Below are positions 1-8,311 of a DNA stretch of 41,411 bases, in pieces. The stretch lies in the NCBI GenBank assembly GCA_012521015.1, contig JAAYNE010000124.1:1-41411 (forward strand). The letters run 5' to 3'. How positions within the stretch are numbered: the stretch's first letter is position 1; the number at the start of each line of letters is the position of its first letter. Below the pieces are notes generated by a model. That model was not told the DNA's origin. It saw nothing but the letters and a program-made list of their open reading frames with translations, and did not search any database. This DNA comes from Clostridiaceae bacterium. Its GTDB lineage: Bacteria > Bacillota > Clostridia > Saccharofermentanales > DTU023. Made by a program: the position numbers and the translations under genes.

Positions 1-20
1 ATTTTAATTTTACAACATCT

Positions 21-50
21 GGGATGCTTCGGCATCCCGTTTGTTTTTTT
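21..50 (+). terminator. Intrinsic terminator of a plus-strand gene left of the window
   Basis: A perfect 7-bp stem GGGATGC/GCATCCC closes a TTCG tetraloop and is followed by GTTTGTTTTTTT. This is a textbook Rho-independent terminator reading rightward. No plus-strand gene precedes it in the window, so it probably ends a gene lying to the left. Confidence 0.85.
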
Positions 51-79
51 ATCTTTCAAAATCTTTCAAAAACAAACAT

Positions 80-130
80 AAAAAAGAGACTGTCCAAAAT
101 CTTTTCATTTTGAGACAGCCCCTTTTATTG
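80..130. terminator. Bidirectional terminator downstream of ridA
   Basis: An 11-bp stem (CTGTC-CAAAAT against ATTTTG-GACAG with one bulged A) has a CTTTTC loop. On the minus strand it is followed by CTTTTTT and on the plus strand by CCCCTTTT. It lies about 100 bases beyond the ridA stop codon, so it should end leftward transcription and could also catch rightward read-through. Confidence 0.7.
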
Positions 131-230
131 TGATATAAGCTGATACTTTAGCTGATACTTTAAGTGTCTGCTTTAATTCTTATGATATTTTTCTTTTACT
201 GCTTATATACTTCTTCTTTTACTCACTCTT

Positions 231-614
231 TCATTCGCTGATCAAAGCAATTGCTTCGATTTCGACTTTGGCACCTTTGGGAATAGCTGCTACTTCAACA
301 GCCGATCTGCATGGTGCCTCTCCTGTGAAAAAAGATGCATAGACTTCATTCATAGCTGCAAAATCATTAATATCCTGTAAGAAAACAGTCAATTTAATTG
401 CTTGATCCAGACTGCTTCCTGCATCTTCTAAAATTGCAGATACATTTTTCAAAGATTGGGCTGTTTGTTCCTCTATTGTTGCAGGCATCTCACCTGTTTT
501 CGGGTTAATCGGCAATTGGCCGGATGTAAAAACAAATTTGCCAATTTTCATGCCTTGTGAATATGCTCCCACAGCCACCGGAGCTTTTTCTGTTGCAATA
601 ATTTTTCTTTTCAT
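231..614 (-). CDS. ridA: RidA family enamine/imine deaminase (YjgF/YER057c/UK114)
   Basis: This is a 127-residue cytosolic protein of the usual RidA length. RidA hydrolyses reactive enamine/imine intermediates released by PLP enzymes such as threonine dehydratase, and works as a trimer. Family landmarks are the N-terminal APVAVGAYSQG, the central FTSGQLPINP, and the C-terminal block RSAVEVAAIPKGAKVEIEA, which carries the conserved arginine and glutamate of the active site. The open frame extends 26 codons further upstream, but that extension is basic and not family-like. The ATG at 614, with an AGAAGG box 12 bases upstream, gives the normal N-terminus. The gene is followed by a terminator and looks unrelated to the glycan genes. 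The spacing of the ribosome site is slightly long. Confidence 0.93.
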   Translation of the reverse strand: MKRKIIATEKAPVAVGAYSQGMKIGKFVFTSGQLPINPKTGEMPATIEEQTAQSLKNVSAILEDAGSSLDQAIKLTVFLQDINDFAAMNEVYASFFTGEAPCRSAVEVAAIPKGAKVEIEAIALISE

Positions 615-702
615 AATTTTAATTATCCTTCTCTTAATTAGTAATATATCAAATCTTAAATCAATTCTTTTCGAATGGTATGGATATTCCATAATAGTCC
701 GG

Positions 703-3681
703 CTATTGGATAAAGTAATTATGAATTCCTTTAACTACCGCATTTGCCAGGATATTCTGGTATACAGAAGTAGTAAGTTTTTGCAATTCAGCAGGATTTG
801 ACATAAAACCAAGTTCCAACAATACTGCAGGCATCTTTGTTTCACGTAATACTACAAATGTATTTCTTTGAACACCTTGATCAAACGCACCAGTATCTTT
901 TATTAATACCCTTTGGAGCTCTTCAGCCAGTTTTCTGCTTTCTTCTACTCTAACCGGATCATTATGCATTTCCTTATTAATTACAGGTTGAAATTCTTTA
1001 TAATATTTATAATAAAATGTCATTATTCCGTTTGAATAAGGATTCGTAGTGGCATTGTTATGTACACTTACAAATATATCGGGATTCTTCCTATTAGCAT
1101 CTGCAGCACGATCATAAATATCTTTATATTCATCAGAAGTGCGCGATACAATTACTCGATAATTTAATTTTTCCAGACCTACTTTGGCTAAATTAGAAAT
1201 TTTCAGGTTAAGAGTTTCTTCTCTAATTCCATTGTAATACGCACCGCTATCTTTGCCACCATGTCCGGGATCGAGATAAACAATTTTAGACGAAGGAACG
1301 GTATTGGTAAATTTTGTTGCTATATAGGCTGTCTTACCATCATAGGTTATTCTGATCCATGCTCCCTCGCGGTAGCCTGTTATCTTGGTCCCTCTCGTTA
1401 ATTTGCCAAGTAAAACTGTTGAATCTTTTGCCGGACGTACAGCTAATGTTCTGCTTTGGACACAAAACATTTCAGGTATTGACGGAAATACAGCATCTGT
1501 AAATTTAGCAGCTATATAGGCTGTCTGACCGTTATAGGTTGTTCTGATCCATGCCCCTTCGCGGTAGCCTGTTATCTTGGTCCCTCTGGTTAATTTGCCA
1601 AGTAAAACTGTTGAATCTTTTGCCGGACGTACGGCTAATGTTCTGCTTTGGACATAGAATTCAGTTATTGACGGGGATGTAGTACCCGTAAATTTTGCCG
1701 CTATGTAGGCTGTCTGACCGTTATAGGTTATTCTGATCCATGCCCCCTCACGCTTTCCGTAAACTTGATTTCCTTTTACTAATATACCAAGTAATTCTGT
1801 TGAATTTTTTGCCGGACGTACGGCTAATGTTCTGCTTTGGACATAAAATACTTCAGAATTAATTGAATGAGTAGTTTTAGTATAGTCAGTATACATAATA
1901 CTGAGATCTAAGTTATACGGATAACCTGCCAGACGAGCTTCATTGGTAAACTGCCACAAACCATATTCTCCACTGTATGCAGGATAGTCCGTTTTATAAT
2001 TGGCAACCCATACCGGATATTCATTCAAACGATTCATTTCAATTTTGTTGTTTAACCACCAGGCACTACCATATATTCCCGGATAAATGCCTTGAGCTTC
2101 AAGTGTCTTAATAAATCCTAACGCAGCATCTGTTAAAAGGTTTGCGGGAATATCTTTTTGAAACTTTTCGTTTTCGGTATCCCAGAATATCGGCAGATTA
2201 AAAGTTTTGTCTTGAATATGTTTCAAAACTTCATTCGCTTCACCGATTCCTTCTTGTCGGTTTGCCGCGATTGAATACCAATATCCGCCTACCGGAACAT
2301 TTCTCCTAGTAAATTCTTCGTAGAATCGCTCAAAATGTTTGTCTTTGAAATAGCCCTTACCGCTTACCCGATCAGTAGTTCCTATTCTTAAAATGACACC
2401 GGATATTTGTTTGGAAATTAAATCAAAATCCATTAATTCAGGGTCCTGCCATTCAGATATATCTAAAATCAAACCGAGACCGGCTTTCGTCGTGAGTCTT
2501 GTTGCGATAAAAGCTTCTTGCCCTTTATAGTCGATTCTGGTCCAGGCACCCTCCCGATAACCTTTAAGTAGTGATCCGCTCGGTAAAATACCCAATGAAG
2601 TTTTTGCATCTTTAAAAGGTCGGACCGGGACCTTGTTAATCGTATAGAATGTTTCCAGAATCAGGAGTGGTGTAGTGTCAGTAAATTTTGCCGCTATGTA
2701 TGCCGTCTGACCATTATAAGTCGTTCTGATCCATACACCTTCACGATAGCCGCTAATCTTGGTTCCTTGCGTTAATAATCCGAGCAATTCCGTCGAATTC
2801 TTGGCAGGACGAACTGCTAAAGTAGCAGTTTGGACATAAAAATTTTCTTCAACTTGCGGTGCAGGTGGTATTGTATCTGTAAATTTAGCCGCTATATAAG
2901 CTGTCTCATCATTATAGGTAATTCTAATCCATACACCCTCACGGAAACCGCTAATCTTAGTTCCTTGTGTTAATAATCCGAGTAATTCAGCCGAATTTTT
3001 AGCCGGACGAACCGCCAATGTTCTTGTTTGAACATATAAAACTTCTTCTGCTGTTCCGGTTTTTGAGACTGTTGGTATTTCAGAATCTTCCTCAATTTGT
3101 TCCGATTCTGTCTGTTCCGCGCTGTCGTTTTGGGTTATCGACCGCTTTTCATTAACTTCAGATGTTACAGTCGTTTCTTCTAAAACATTTTCCTCAACCG
3201 TTTCAGCAACTTTTTCTAAAACACCTTCCGCAACTGTTTCAGTAACCGGTTCTAAAACTTCTTCCGCAGCTGTTGCTGAAGTTTGTTCCGGAACATTCTC
3301 CGCTTCAGTCGGATTGAGTTCATTATTGTCAGTTAAAGTTTTATCTGACTTATTCTTTTCTTCCGGACTGATTATTTCAGGGCTTTCCGCTTTATATCCG
3401 GTAGTCTCATTTTCTTTGTCTCCTAACTCTTCCGAAACATTCCCTGAAATTTCCGTTGCCGGCGCAAGTAAAGCATTTTCTTCGCCGAGAATTTCCGTGG
3501 AAGATGTTTCAGAATCTTCTAATATCTTTTCCGAGAATTCATCTGGCACATCCTCTGAATTTGTTATCTCATTCGTTTCGGCTTTAACAATCGCCGGTTG
3601 CGAAAAGAAAACATATACCATACATAATGCCAATATATTTAGAAGCAAATAATAATATTTTCTTTTTACTTGGTTATTCAT
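703..3681 (-). CDS. Secreted bifunctional autolysin: SH3x3 - GH25 lysozyme - SH3x3 - amidase_3
   Basis: This 992-residue exported wall hydrolase starts with a signal peptide (about 1-34). An acidic Glu/Thr/Ser-rich spacer to about 210 contains degenerate copies of ETVxExVLE. Three SH3b modules (about 215-400) are followed by a GH25 muramidase domain (about 402-597, with LDISEWQ and the catalytic DTEN). Three more SH3b modules (about 610-790) precede a zinc N-acetylmuramoyl-L-alanine amidase_3 domain (about 797-992). The amidase ligands and catalytic residues are visible as DPGHGG, REE, SVHNN and LELGF. It should cut both the glycan strand and the stem-peptide linkage. The start is an ATG with GGAG eight bases upstream. 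The next gene upstream (3773) is another SH3 hydrolase. SH3 number six has FCVQ where the others have FYVQ or LYVQ, leaving a free extracellular cysteine. Domain calls are by motif; exact boundaries are approximate. Confidence 0.93.
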   Translation of the reverse strand: MNNQVKRKYYYLLLNILALCMVYVFFSQPAIVKAETNEITNSEDVPDEFSEKILEDSETSSTEILGEENALLAPATEISGNVSEELGDKENETTGYKAESPEIISPEEKNKSDKTLTDNNELNPTEAENVPEQTSATAAEEVLEPVTETVAEGVLEKVAETVEENVLEETTVTSEVNEKRSITQNDSAEQTESEQIEEDSEIPTVSKTGTAEEVLYVQTRTLAVRPAKNSAELLGLLTQGTKISGFREGVWIRITYNDETAYIAAKFTDTIPPAPQVEENFYVQTATLAVRPAKNSTELLGLLTQGTKISGYREGVWIRTTYNGQTAYIAAKFTDTTPLLILETFYTINKVPVRPFKDAKTSLGILPSGSLLKGYREGAWTRIDYKGQEAFIATRLTTKAGLGLILDISEWQDPELMDFDLISKQISGVILRIGTTDRVSGKGYFKDKHFERFYEEFTRRNVPVGGYWYSIAANRQEGIGEANEVLKHIQDKTFNLPIFWDTENEKFQKDIPANLLTDAALGFIKTLEAQGIYPGIYGSAWWLNNKIEMNRLNEYPVWVANYKTDYPAYSGEYGLWQFTNEARLAGYPYNLDLSIMYTDYTKTTHSINSEVFYVQSRTLAVRPAKNSTELLGILVKGNQVYGKREGAWIRITYNGQTAYIAAKFTGTTSPSITEFYVQSRTLAVRPAKDSTVLLGKLTRGTKITGYREGAWIRTTYNGQTAYIAAKFTDAVFPSIPEMFCVQSRTLAVRPAKDSTVLLGKLTRGTKITGYREGAWIRITYDGKTAYIATKFTNTVPSSKIVYLDPGHGGKDSGAYYNGIREETLNLKISNLAKVGLEKLNYRVIVSRTSDEYKDIYDRAADANRKNPDIFVSVHNNATTNPYSNGIMTFYYKYYKEFQPVINKEMHNDPVRVEESRKLAEELQRVLIKDTGAFDQGVQRNTFVVLRETKMPAVLLELGFMSNPAELQKLTTSVYQNILANAVVKGIHNYFIQ
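1310..1850 (-). repeat. Near-identical SH3-coding DNA repeats (last three modules)
   Basis: Three tandem units of roughly 195 bp encode SH3 modules 4 to 6 of the autolysin. The stretches near 1350-1460 and 1548-1657 differ at only a few positions, including synonymous ones, and a third, more diverged copy lies near 1740-1845. Such close nucleotide identity points to recent duplication or gene conversion, and makes module loss or gain by slippage likely. Confidence 0.8.
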
Positions 3682-3772
3682 ATCATAGTCTCCACAATAA
3701 ACATTATTTTTATTTTCACCGTTCAGGTAAACTTTAATCCTTATAAATATTTAATTCTAACTTATATAATAC

Positions 3773-5629
3773 TCACTTATAAACCGGACGTGCAAAACCT
3801 CTAATTACACTTTCGCCTATTGCATATTGGTTTCTTTCGACATAACCTATACCCCATTCTTCCGGAAACATATTGGCGTCTATGGAATAAAAATATCCGT
3901 CATGAACACTTTCGACAATTGAAACATGACCGGGAATTTCATAATTCGGCTGACTGGTTGCATCCCAATTAAAGAACGCCAAGTCTCCCGAGCGAGGCGT
4001 TATTGTACCATCTTCAATCCATTGACCCTTATTCATGAAAAATTGCATATGATAAGGAACATAAGACTCACTACCGATAATATCCGTTGTATTGGTTTGT
4101 ATTCCAATAAAACTTACAAAAACATCACACCAATGATCCCTATAACCAACTTTCATACCACGCGGCAGATTAGGTTGATTATTATATGTATCGATAATAT
4201 ATTTATGCCCCATATTACGTTCATTAGTGCCGATCCATTTACGTGCCTCTTCCAGTACCATATCAAGCTTTTGGACACCGGTTCTAGGATCGACTACTTC
4301 ATATGAAGTAAACTTCGTAGCTATGTAGGCGGTTTTGCCCTTATAGATAAATCTAATCCATGCACCTTCACGATAACCCTCAAGCTTAGCTCCTTTCGAA
4401 AATAATCCGAGCAATTTCGTTGAGTTTCTAGCAGGACGAATTGCTAATGACCGGGATTTGACGTAAAAAGTTGTCAGAGGCGGGGCTTTTACATCGGTAA
4501 ATTTTGTTGCCACATAGGCTGTCTTGCCGTTATAGGTAATCCTGATCCATGCGCCTTCACAATAACCTGAAATCTTCGCTCCTTTAGATAATATACCCAA
4601 GGAAACTTTTGAATTTTTGGCCGGACGTACTGCTAAAGTTGTAGTTTGAACATAAAAGGTTTCCAAGATCGCCGGGAGTGTGACATCGGTAAACTTGGTA
4701 GCCACATAGGCTGTGTTACCATTATAAGTAATCCTGATCCATGCTCCCTCGCGATAACCGTTAACCTGTGTGCCTCTCCTCAATGAGCCGACTGAAACCG
4801 TCGAGTTCTTTGCCGGACGCACCGCTAAGGACCTTGTCTGAACATATAGAGTTTCTATAGGTGGTGGTGTGACATCGGTAAACTTGGCAGCCACATAAGC
4901 TGTTTTATTATTGTAAGTAATTCTGAGCCATACCCCCTCACGATAACCGTTAACTTGGGTTCCTTTCGTTAATAAACCCAGTAAAGCTGTTGAATTCTTG
5001 GCCGGACGTACTGCCAAGGTCGCAGTTTGGACATATAAAGTTTCCAAAACAGGCTCGGGCTCAGGCTCAGGTTGGGGTTTGGTCTCCGGTTCGGAATCAG
5101 GTTTAGTTTCATTTGAAGTTTCTCCGGCCACTTGTTCTTGACTAACCGGATTCGGCACCGTCTGTGTTCTTGAGAAATTATTGATAATATCTGCCTGAGA
5201 ATCTTCTTGCGAAGGCTCTTCTTTCATGGCAACTGTAGGTTCAGAATCCGGATTATCTGCTGAGCTTGCAACATCTGCTGAATTTTCAAGATCTTTTTCG
5301 ACATTTTTTGCATCTTCAAATGCAAAACTTTCCGCCATCCTTTGCAGACTGATCTCCTGATCACTTAACGTAATATCTGTTCGCTCAAGATCATCTTGCT
5401 CAATTGTTGGCGAAATTGCATCCGGAACAACCAATTCGGTTTCCGGCGCAGATTCTGCGGAAGTTGTTGCAGAAACATCGGTTTCTGTCGGTACAGATAA
5501 ATTATCTGAACTATCTTCAATGACTTCGGCTGAAACCGATGTATTCATGGAAAACAGACTTAAGATAATACCTATTGCCAATATTCCGCTACATAAAAAT
5601 CTGGAAACTATCTTTTTTTGTTCCTTCAC
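3773..5629 (-). CDS. Secreted CHAP-domain peptidoglycan hydrolase with four SH3 repeats
   Basis: This 618-residue exported protein has a signal peptide (about 1-34) ending near VSAEV. An acidic Ser/Glu/Pro spacer runs to about 195 and includes a PEPEPEP run. Four SH3b modules (about 198-445) share the VRPAKNS...GYREGAWIRITYN signature with the neighbouring autolysin. A C-terminal CHAP/NlpC-like cysteine peptidase or amidase domain (about 450-618) has a probable nucleophile in HWCDVFVSF and a probable base in GHVSIVES, preceded by GDLAFF. CHAP enzymes cut the stem peptide, the cross-bridge or the MurNAc-Ala bond; which of these applies here cannot be read from sequence. The start is GTG with AGGAG five bases upstream. 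It lies 91 bases upstream of the bifunctional autolysin on the same strand and may be cotranscribed with it. SH3 number three has Cys in place of the usual Arg (GYCEGAW). Confidence 0.9.
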   Translation of the reverse strand: MKEQKKIVSRFLCSGILAIGIILSLFSMNTSVSAEVIEDSSDNLSVPTETDVSATTSAESAPETELVVPDAISPTIEQDDLERTDITLSDQEISLQRMAESFAFEDAKNVEKDLENSADVASSADNPDSEPTVAMKEEPSQEDSQADIINNFSRTQTVPNPVSQEQVAGETSNETKPDSEPETKPQPEPEPEPVLETLYVQTATLAVRPAKNSTALLGLLTKGTQVNGYREGVWLRITYNNKTAYVAAKFTDVTPPPIETLYVQTRSLAVRPAKNSTVSVGSLRRGTQVNGYREGAWIRITYNGNTAYVATKFTDVTLPAILETFYVQTTTLAVRPAKNSKVSLGILSKGAKISGYCEGAWIRITYNGKTAYVATKFTDVKAPPLTTFYVKSRSLAIRPARNSTKLLGLFSKGAKLEGYREGAWIRFIYKGKTAYIATKFTSYEVVDPRTGVQKLDMVLEEARKWIGTNERNMGHKYIIDTYNNQPNLPRGMKVGYRDHWCDVFVSFIGIQTNTTDIIGSESYVPYHMQFFMNKGQWIEDGTITPRSGDLAFFNWDATSQPNYEIPGHVSIVESVHDGYFYSIDANMFPEEWGIGYVERNQYAIGESVIRGFARPVYK

Positions 5630-5713
5630 AATTACTCCTCTCGAACTCTTGACTATACATCTAAGCAGATATAATTAAAATATCACCATATCCGTCAATA
5701 AATCAATTATAAT

Positions 5714-6277
5714 TCAAACAGCTGATTCTTCACGTGCTTTATCAAATTCAGCCCATAAAAAATCTGTAAAATCTAAATAAATATTTTTATCCATATTTGC
5801 ACAGACAAGATTATACGCTTCACGTTTTTTGACCAAATCATCAAAACTGCAAATGTATCTTGCCGGAACTCCCGCATAGACTGCATTTCCCGGTAAGTCT
5901 TTAGTCACAACGGTATTTGCACCGATAACAACATTTGCTCCGATTCTGACATCATACATGATGGTTGAATTCGCACCGACAAAAACATTGTCCATAATTT
6001 CAATACAACCTTTTTTTTCATAAAAAGTCTGTTCGTTATATTTAAAATTCAATAAATTATGAACCACGTCATGAGTTAAAAAAGTAACATTTGAAGCTAT
6101 TCGCACATTGTTATGAAATCGAATTTGTTCCGAATGTAAAGGAAGTTTACGAATTTGCAACATGCAATTTTCACCCATAGCGTTGAATAATTTATGTTTT
6201 TTGACATAGGCTGCTCTTTTTCTGCCCGATAAGGTTAAAGTCAGACACAGTGAATGCCAAATTCTTTTAAAATCCAT
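5714..6277 (-). CDS. Hexapeptide-repeat acyltransferase (left-handed beta-helix, WbbJ/Maa-like)
   Basis: This 187-residue protein is about the usual length for sugar O-acetyltransferases of the LbH family. Hexapeptide turns are visible in IRFHNNVRIASNVTF, IMDNVFVGANSTIMYDVRIGANVVIGANTVVTKD, and the terminal GVPARYI motif. The catalytic-type histidine is probably the one in FLTHDVVH. It would transfer an acetyl or other acyl group from CoA to a sugar or glycolipid in the cytosol. It sits between the SH3 hydrolases and the divergent aminopeptidase gene, 5 kb from the core glycan genes, so a link to the polysaccharide is only suggested. The ribosome site is weak: GAGAGG lies about 13 bases before the ATG. 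The acceptor is unknown. Confidence 0.85.
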   Translation of the reverse strand: MDFKRIWHSLCLTLTLSGRKRAAYVKKHKLFNAMGENCMLQIRKLPLHSEQIRFHNNVRIASNVTFLTHDVVHNLLNFKYNEQTFYEKKGCIEIMDNVFVGANSTIMYDVRIGANVVIGANTVVTKDLPGNAVYAGVPARYICSFDDLVKKREAYNLVCANMDKNIYLDFTDFLWAEFDKAREESAV

Positions 6278-6490
6278 ATCCGGTTTTTGTCCTCTCTTAT
6301 GCTACGTTAATTACAATTTAATTGAAATTGAAACTCTTTTTTTGAACTGACAGAATTTAATTTCAGTCTGAGTTGTAATCAGTGTCTGTTTGATGCTGAA
6401 ATACGATTATAGCAATCAAAATTCAATAATGCTATTATAAATGGATTAATTTACAATTTCATAATAAGGTCATTCATAGAGGAGAAAAAA
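6278..6490. promoter_or_regulatory. Divergent intergenic region with a short inverted repeat
   Basis: This AT-rich gap separates a minus-strand acyltransferase from plus-strand aminopeptidase P, so it must hold promoters for one or both. An inverted repeat ATAGCA (6409-6414) / TGCTAT (6430-6435) overlaps a possible -10 element TATTAT (6433-6438). No convincing -35 box is seen at the right spacing. The aminopeptidase ribosome site is AGAGGAG, six bases from its GTG. Confidence 0.3.
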
Positions 6491-8290
6491 GTGAACAATA
6501 GCTACCAAATTAAATTAACTACAGACGAAAAATTAGCAAAACTGAGAGAATTAATGAAGAGAAACAACCTCACTGCGTATTATATTAACACTGCAGATCC
6601 GCACCAAAGTGAATATATTGCCGATCATTATAAAACACGCAGCTGGTTAACCGGATTTACCGGTTCTGCCGGATATGCGGTTGTTACCCAAAAAGATGCT
6701 CTGCTCTGGGTAGACGGACGTTACTTCATTCAAGCCGAACAACAAATTTCAGGTAGTGAATTCAAAATGATGAAAATGGCAACCACAGGTTTTCCAACTT
6801 TAGAAGAATGGTTGCTCGATAATCTTGACGACGGTGATGGTTTGGGAATGAACGGCGATCTGATTTCTGAAGATTTTTATAGAAAGTTAAAAAATGCTTT
6901 AGCCGATAAAAACATTCGTCTGCAAACAAATTATCATTTAATTGAGGATCTGTGGGCCGATCGTCCGCCTCTGCCCGATGCGCCGATTTATATTCATGAA
7001 CTCAAATATACCGGTAAATCCTCTGCACAAAAAATTCAAGAAGTTCGAAAAAAAATGCTGGAAGATAATGTGGAAGCAGCACTTTATGCCAGCTTAAACG
7101 ACATCGCATGGCTTTTTAATTTCAGAGGCAATGATATTAAAAACACTCCGGTCAGTATGGCTTTTGCCTTAATTACGAGTGGCAAGGCATTTCTCTACAT
7201 TGATCAAAACAAAGTAAATGTAAAAACTCGTAAGTTTTTAGAAGAGAATGGTATAACGCTTCAAGAATATCACCTTATTTATGAAGACTTGCCTAATTTA
7301 GAATTATCTTCAATTGTACTTAATCGGGCAAATATCAATCATACTTTATTTGCTCAAATACCTGCTTCAATAAAGATAAAAAACAAACTTGATTATCCTT
7401 ATTTGATGAAAGCTGCTCTTAATGAAGTTGAATTGGAAAATCAAAGAAACAGCTATCTCAGAGATAGTGTTGCTTTAACTAAATTTATTTATTTTATCAA
7501 GCTAAATGTTCAATCCGAAGAACTTAATGAATTAAACGCTGCCGTAAAATTACATAATTTGCGTGCTGAACAAGATTTGTTCATCGACGAAAGTTTCTCG
7601 ACAATTGTTGCATACGGACCGAATGCGGCAATGATGCATTATTCGGCAACTGAAAACAGTTACAGCCAAATTGAACCGAAAGGTTTTCTGCTGGTCGATT
7701 CAGGCGGACATTATTTTGACGGTACTACCGATATTACTCGTACAATTTCTTGCGGACCGCTGACCGATCAAGAAATCAAAGATTATACTCTAACCTTAAA
7801 AGCCCACATTAATCTTGCTCGAGCAAAATTTCTTTATGGAGTCACCGGTTATTATTTGGATGTCTTAGCCCGTCAACCGTTATGGCAAAATTATATGGAC
7901 TATAAATCGGGAACCGGTCATGCTGTCGGTTATTTGTTAGGCGTACATGAAGGTCCTCAACGTTTCAATATGAGTTACGTTAATATTCCTTTAAAACACG
8001 GGATGGTCATTACAAACGAGCCCGGTGTTTATAAAGAAAATCAATATGGTATCCGCATTGAAAATGATTATGTTGTGCTGAAAGACAAACAAGTTGATAC
8101 CGATCTATTTTTGAAATTGGATTGCCTGTCCTTCGTCCCCTTAGATAAAGCTGCAATTGATGTAAATTTATTGGAAAATTATGAACTGGAATGGCTGAAC
8201 AATTATCAAGCAACAGTCTATCGAAAAATATCGCCTTATCTCAATAGCGCTGAACAGGAATGGCTCAAAACAGAAACAGCAAGCTTATAA
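6491..8290 (+). CDS. pepP: Xaa-Pro aminopeptidase (M24B, long three-domain form)
   Basis: This 599-residue cytosolic metallopeptidase removes an N-terminal residue that precedes proline. It has the long eukaryote-like architecture: two creatinase-type N-terminal domains (motif GSAGYAVVTQKDALLWVDGR near 60), then a pita-bread M24 catalytic domain, then a short C-terminal extension. The dinuclear metal ligands are visible in order: two Asp in VDSGGHYFDGTTDITR (about 404 and 415), His in GTGHAVG (about 478), Glu in TNEPGVY (about 510) and Glu in IRIEND (about 522). The start is GTG, six bases after a strong AGAGGAG. It is convergent with the block A operon, whose last gene ends 21 bases beyond. 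It appears to be a housekeeping gene marking the left edge of the glycan locus. Confidence 0.93.
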   Translation: MNNSYQIKLTTDEKLAKLRELMKRNNLTAYYINTADPHQSEYIADHYKTRSWLTGFTGSAGYAVVTQKDALLWVDGRYFIQAEQQISGSEFKMMKMATTGFPTLEEWLLDNLDDGDGLGMNGDLISEDFYRKLKNALADKNIRLQTNYHLIEDLWADRPPLPDAPIYIHELKYTGKSSAQKIQEVRKKMLEDNVEAALYASLNDIAWLFNFRGNDIKNTPVSMAFALITSGKAFLYIDQNKVNVKTRKFLEENGITLQEYHLIYEDLPNLELSSIVLNRANINHTLFAQIPASIKIKNKLDYPYLMKAALNEVELENQRNSYLRDSVALTKFIYFIKLNVQSEELNELNAAVKLHNLRAEQDLFIDESFSTIVAYGPNAAMMHYSATENSYSQIEPKGFLLVDSGGHYFDGTTDITRTISCGPLTDQEIKDYTLTLKAHINLARAKFLYGVTGYYLDVLARQPLWQNYMDYKSGTGHAVGYLLGVHEGPQRFNMSYVNIPLKHGMVITNEPGVYKENQYGIRIENDYVVLKDKQVDTDLFLKLDCLSFVPLDKAAIDVNLLENYELEWLNNYQATVYRKISPYLNSAEQEWLKTETASL

Positions 8291-8311
8291 AACTTAGAAT
8301 TTGAAATCCGG

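Noticed and set aside
703-5629. Phage endolysin/prophage remnant, because GH25, amidase and CHAP domains are typical of phage lysins
   Set aside because: Both proteins have export signals, long acidic spacers and many SH3 repeats, and no holin, tail, integrase or other phage gene is nearby.
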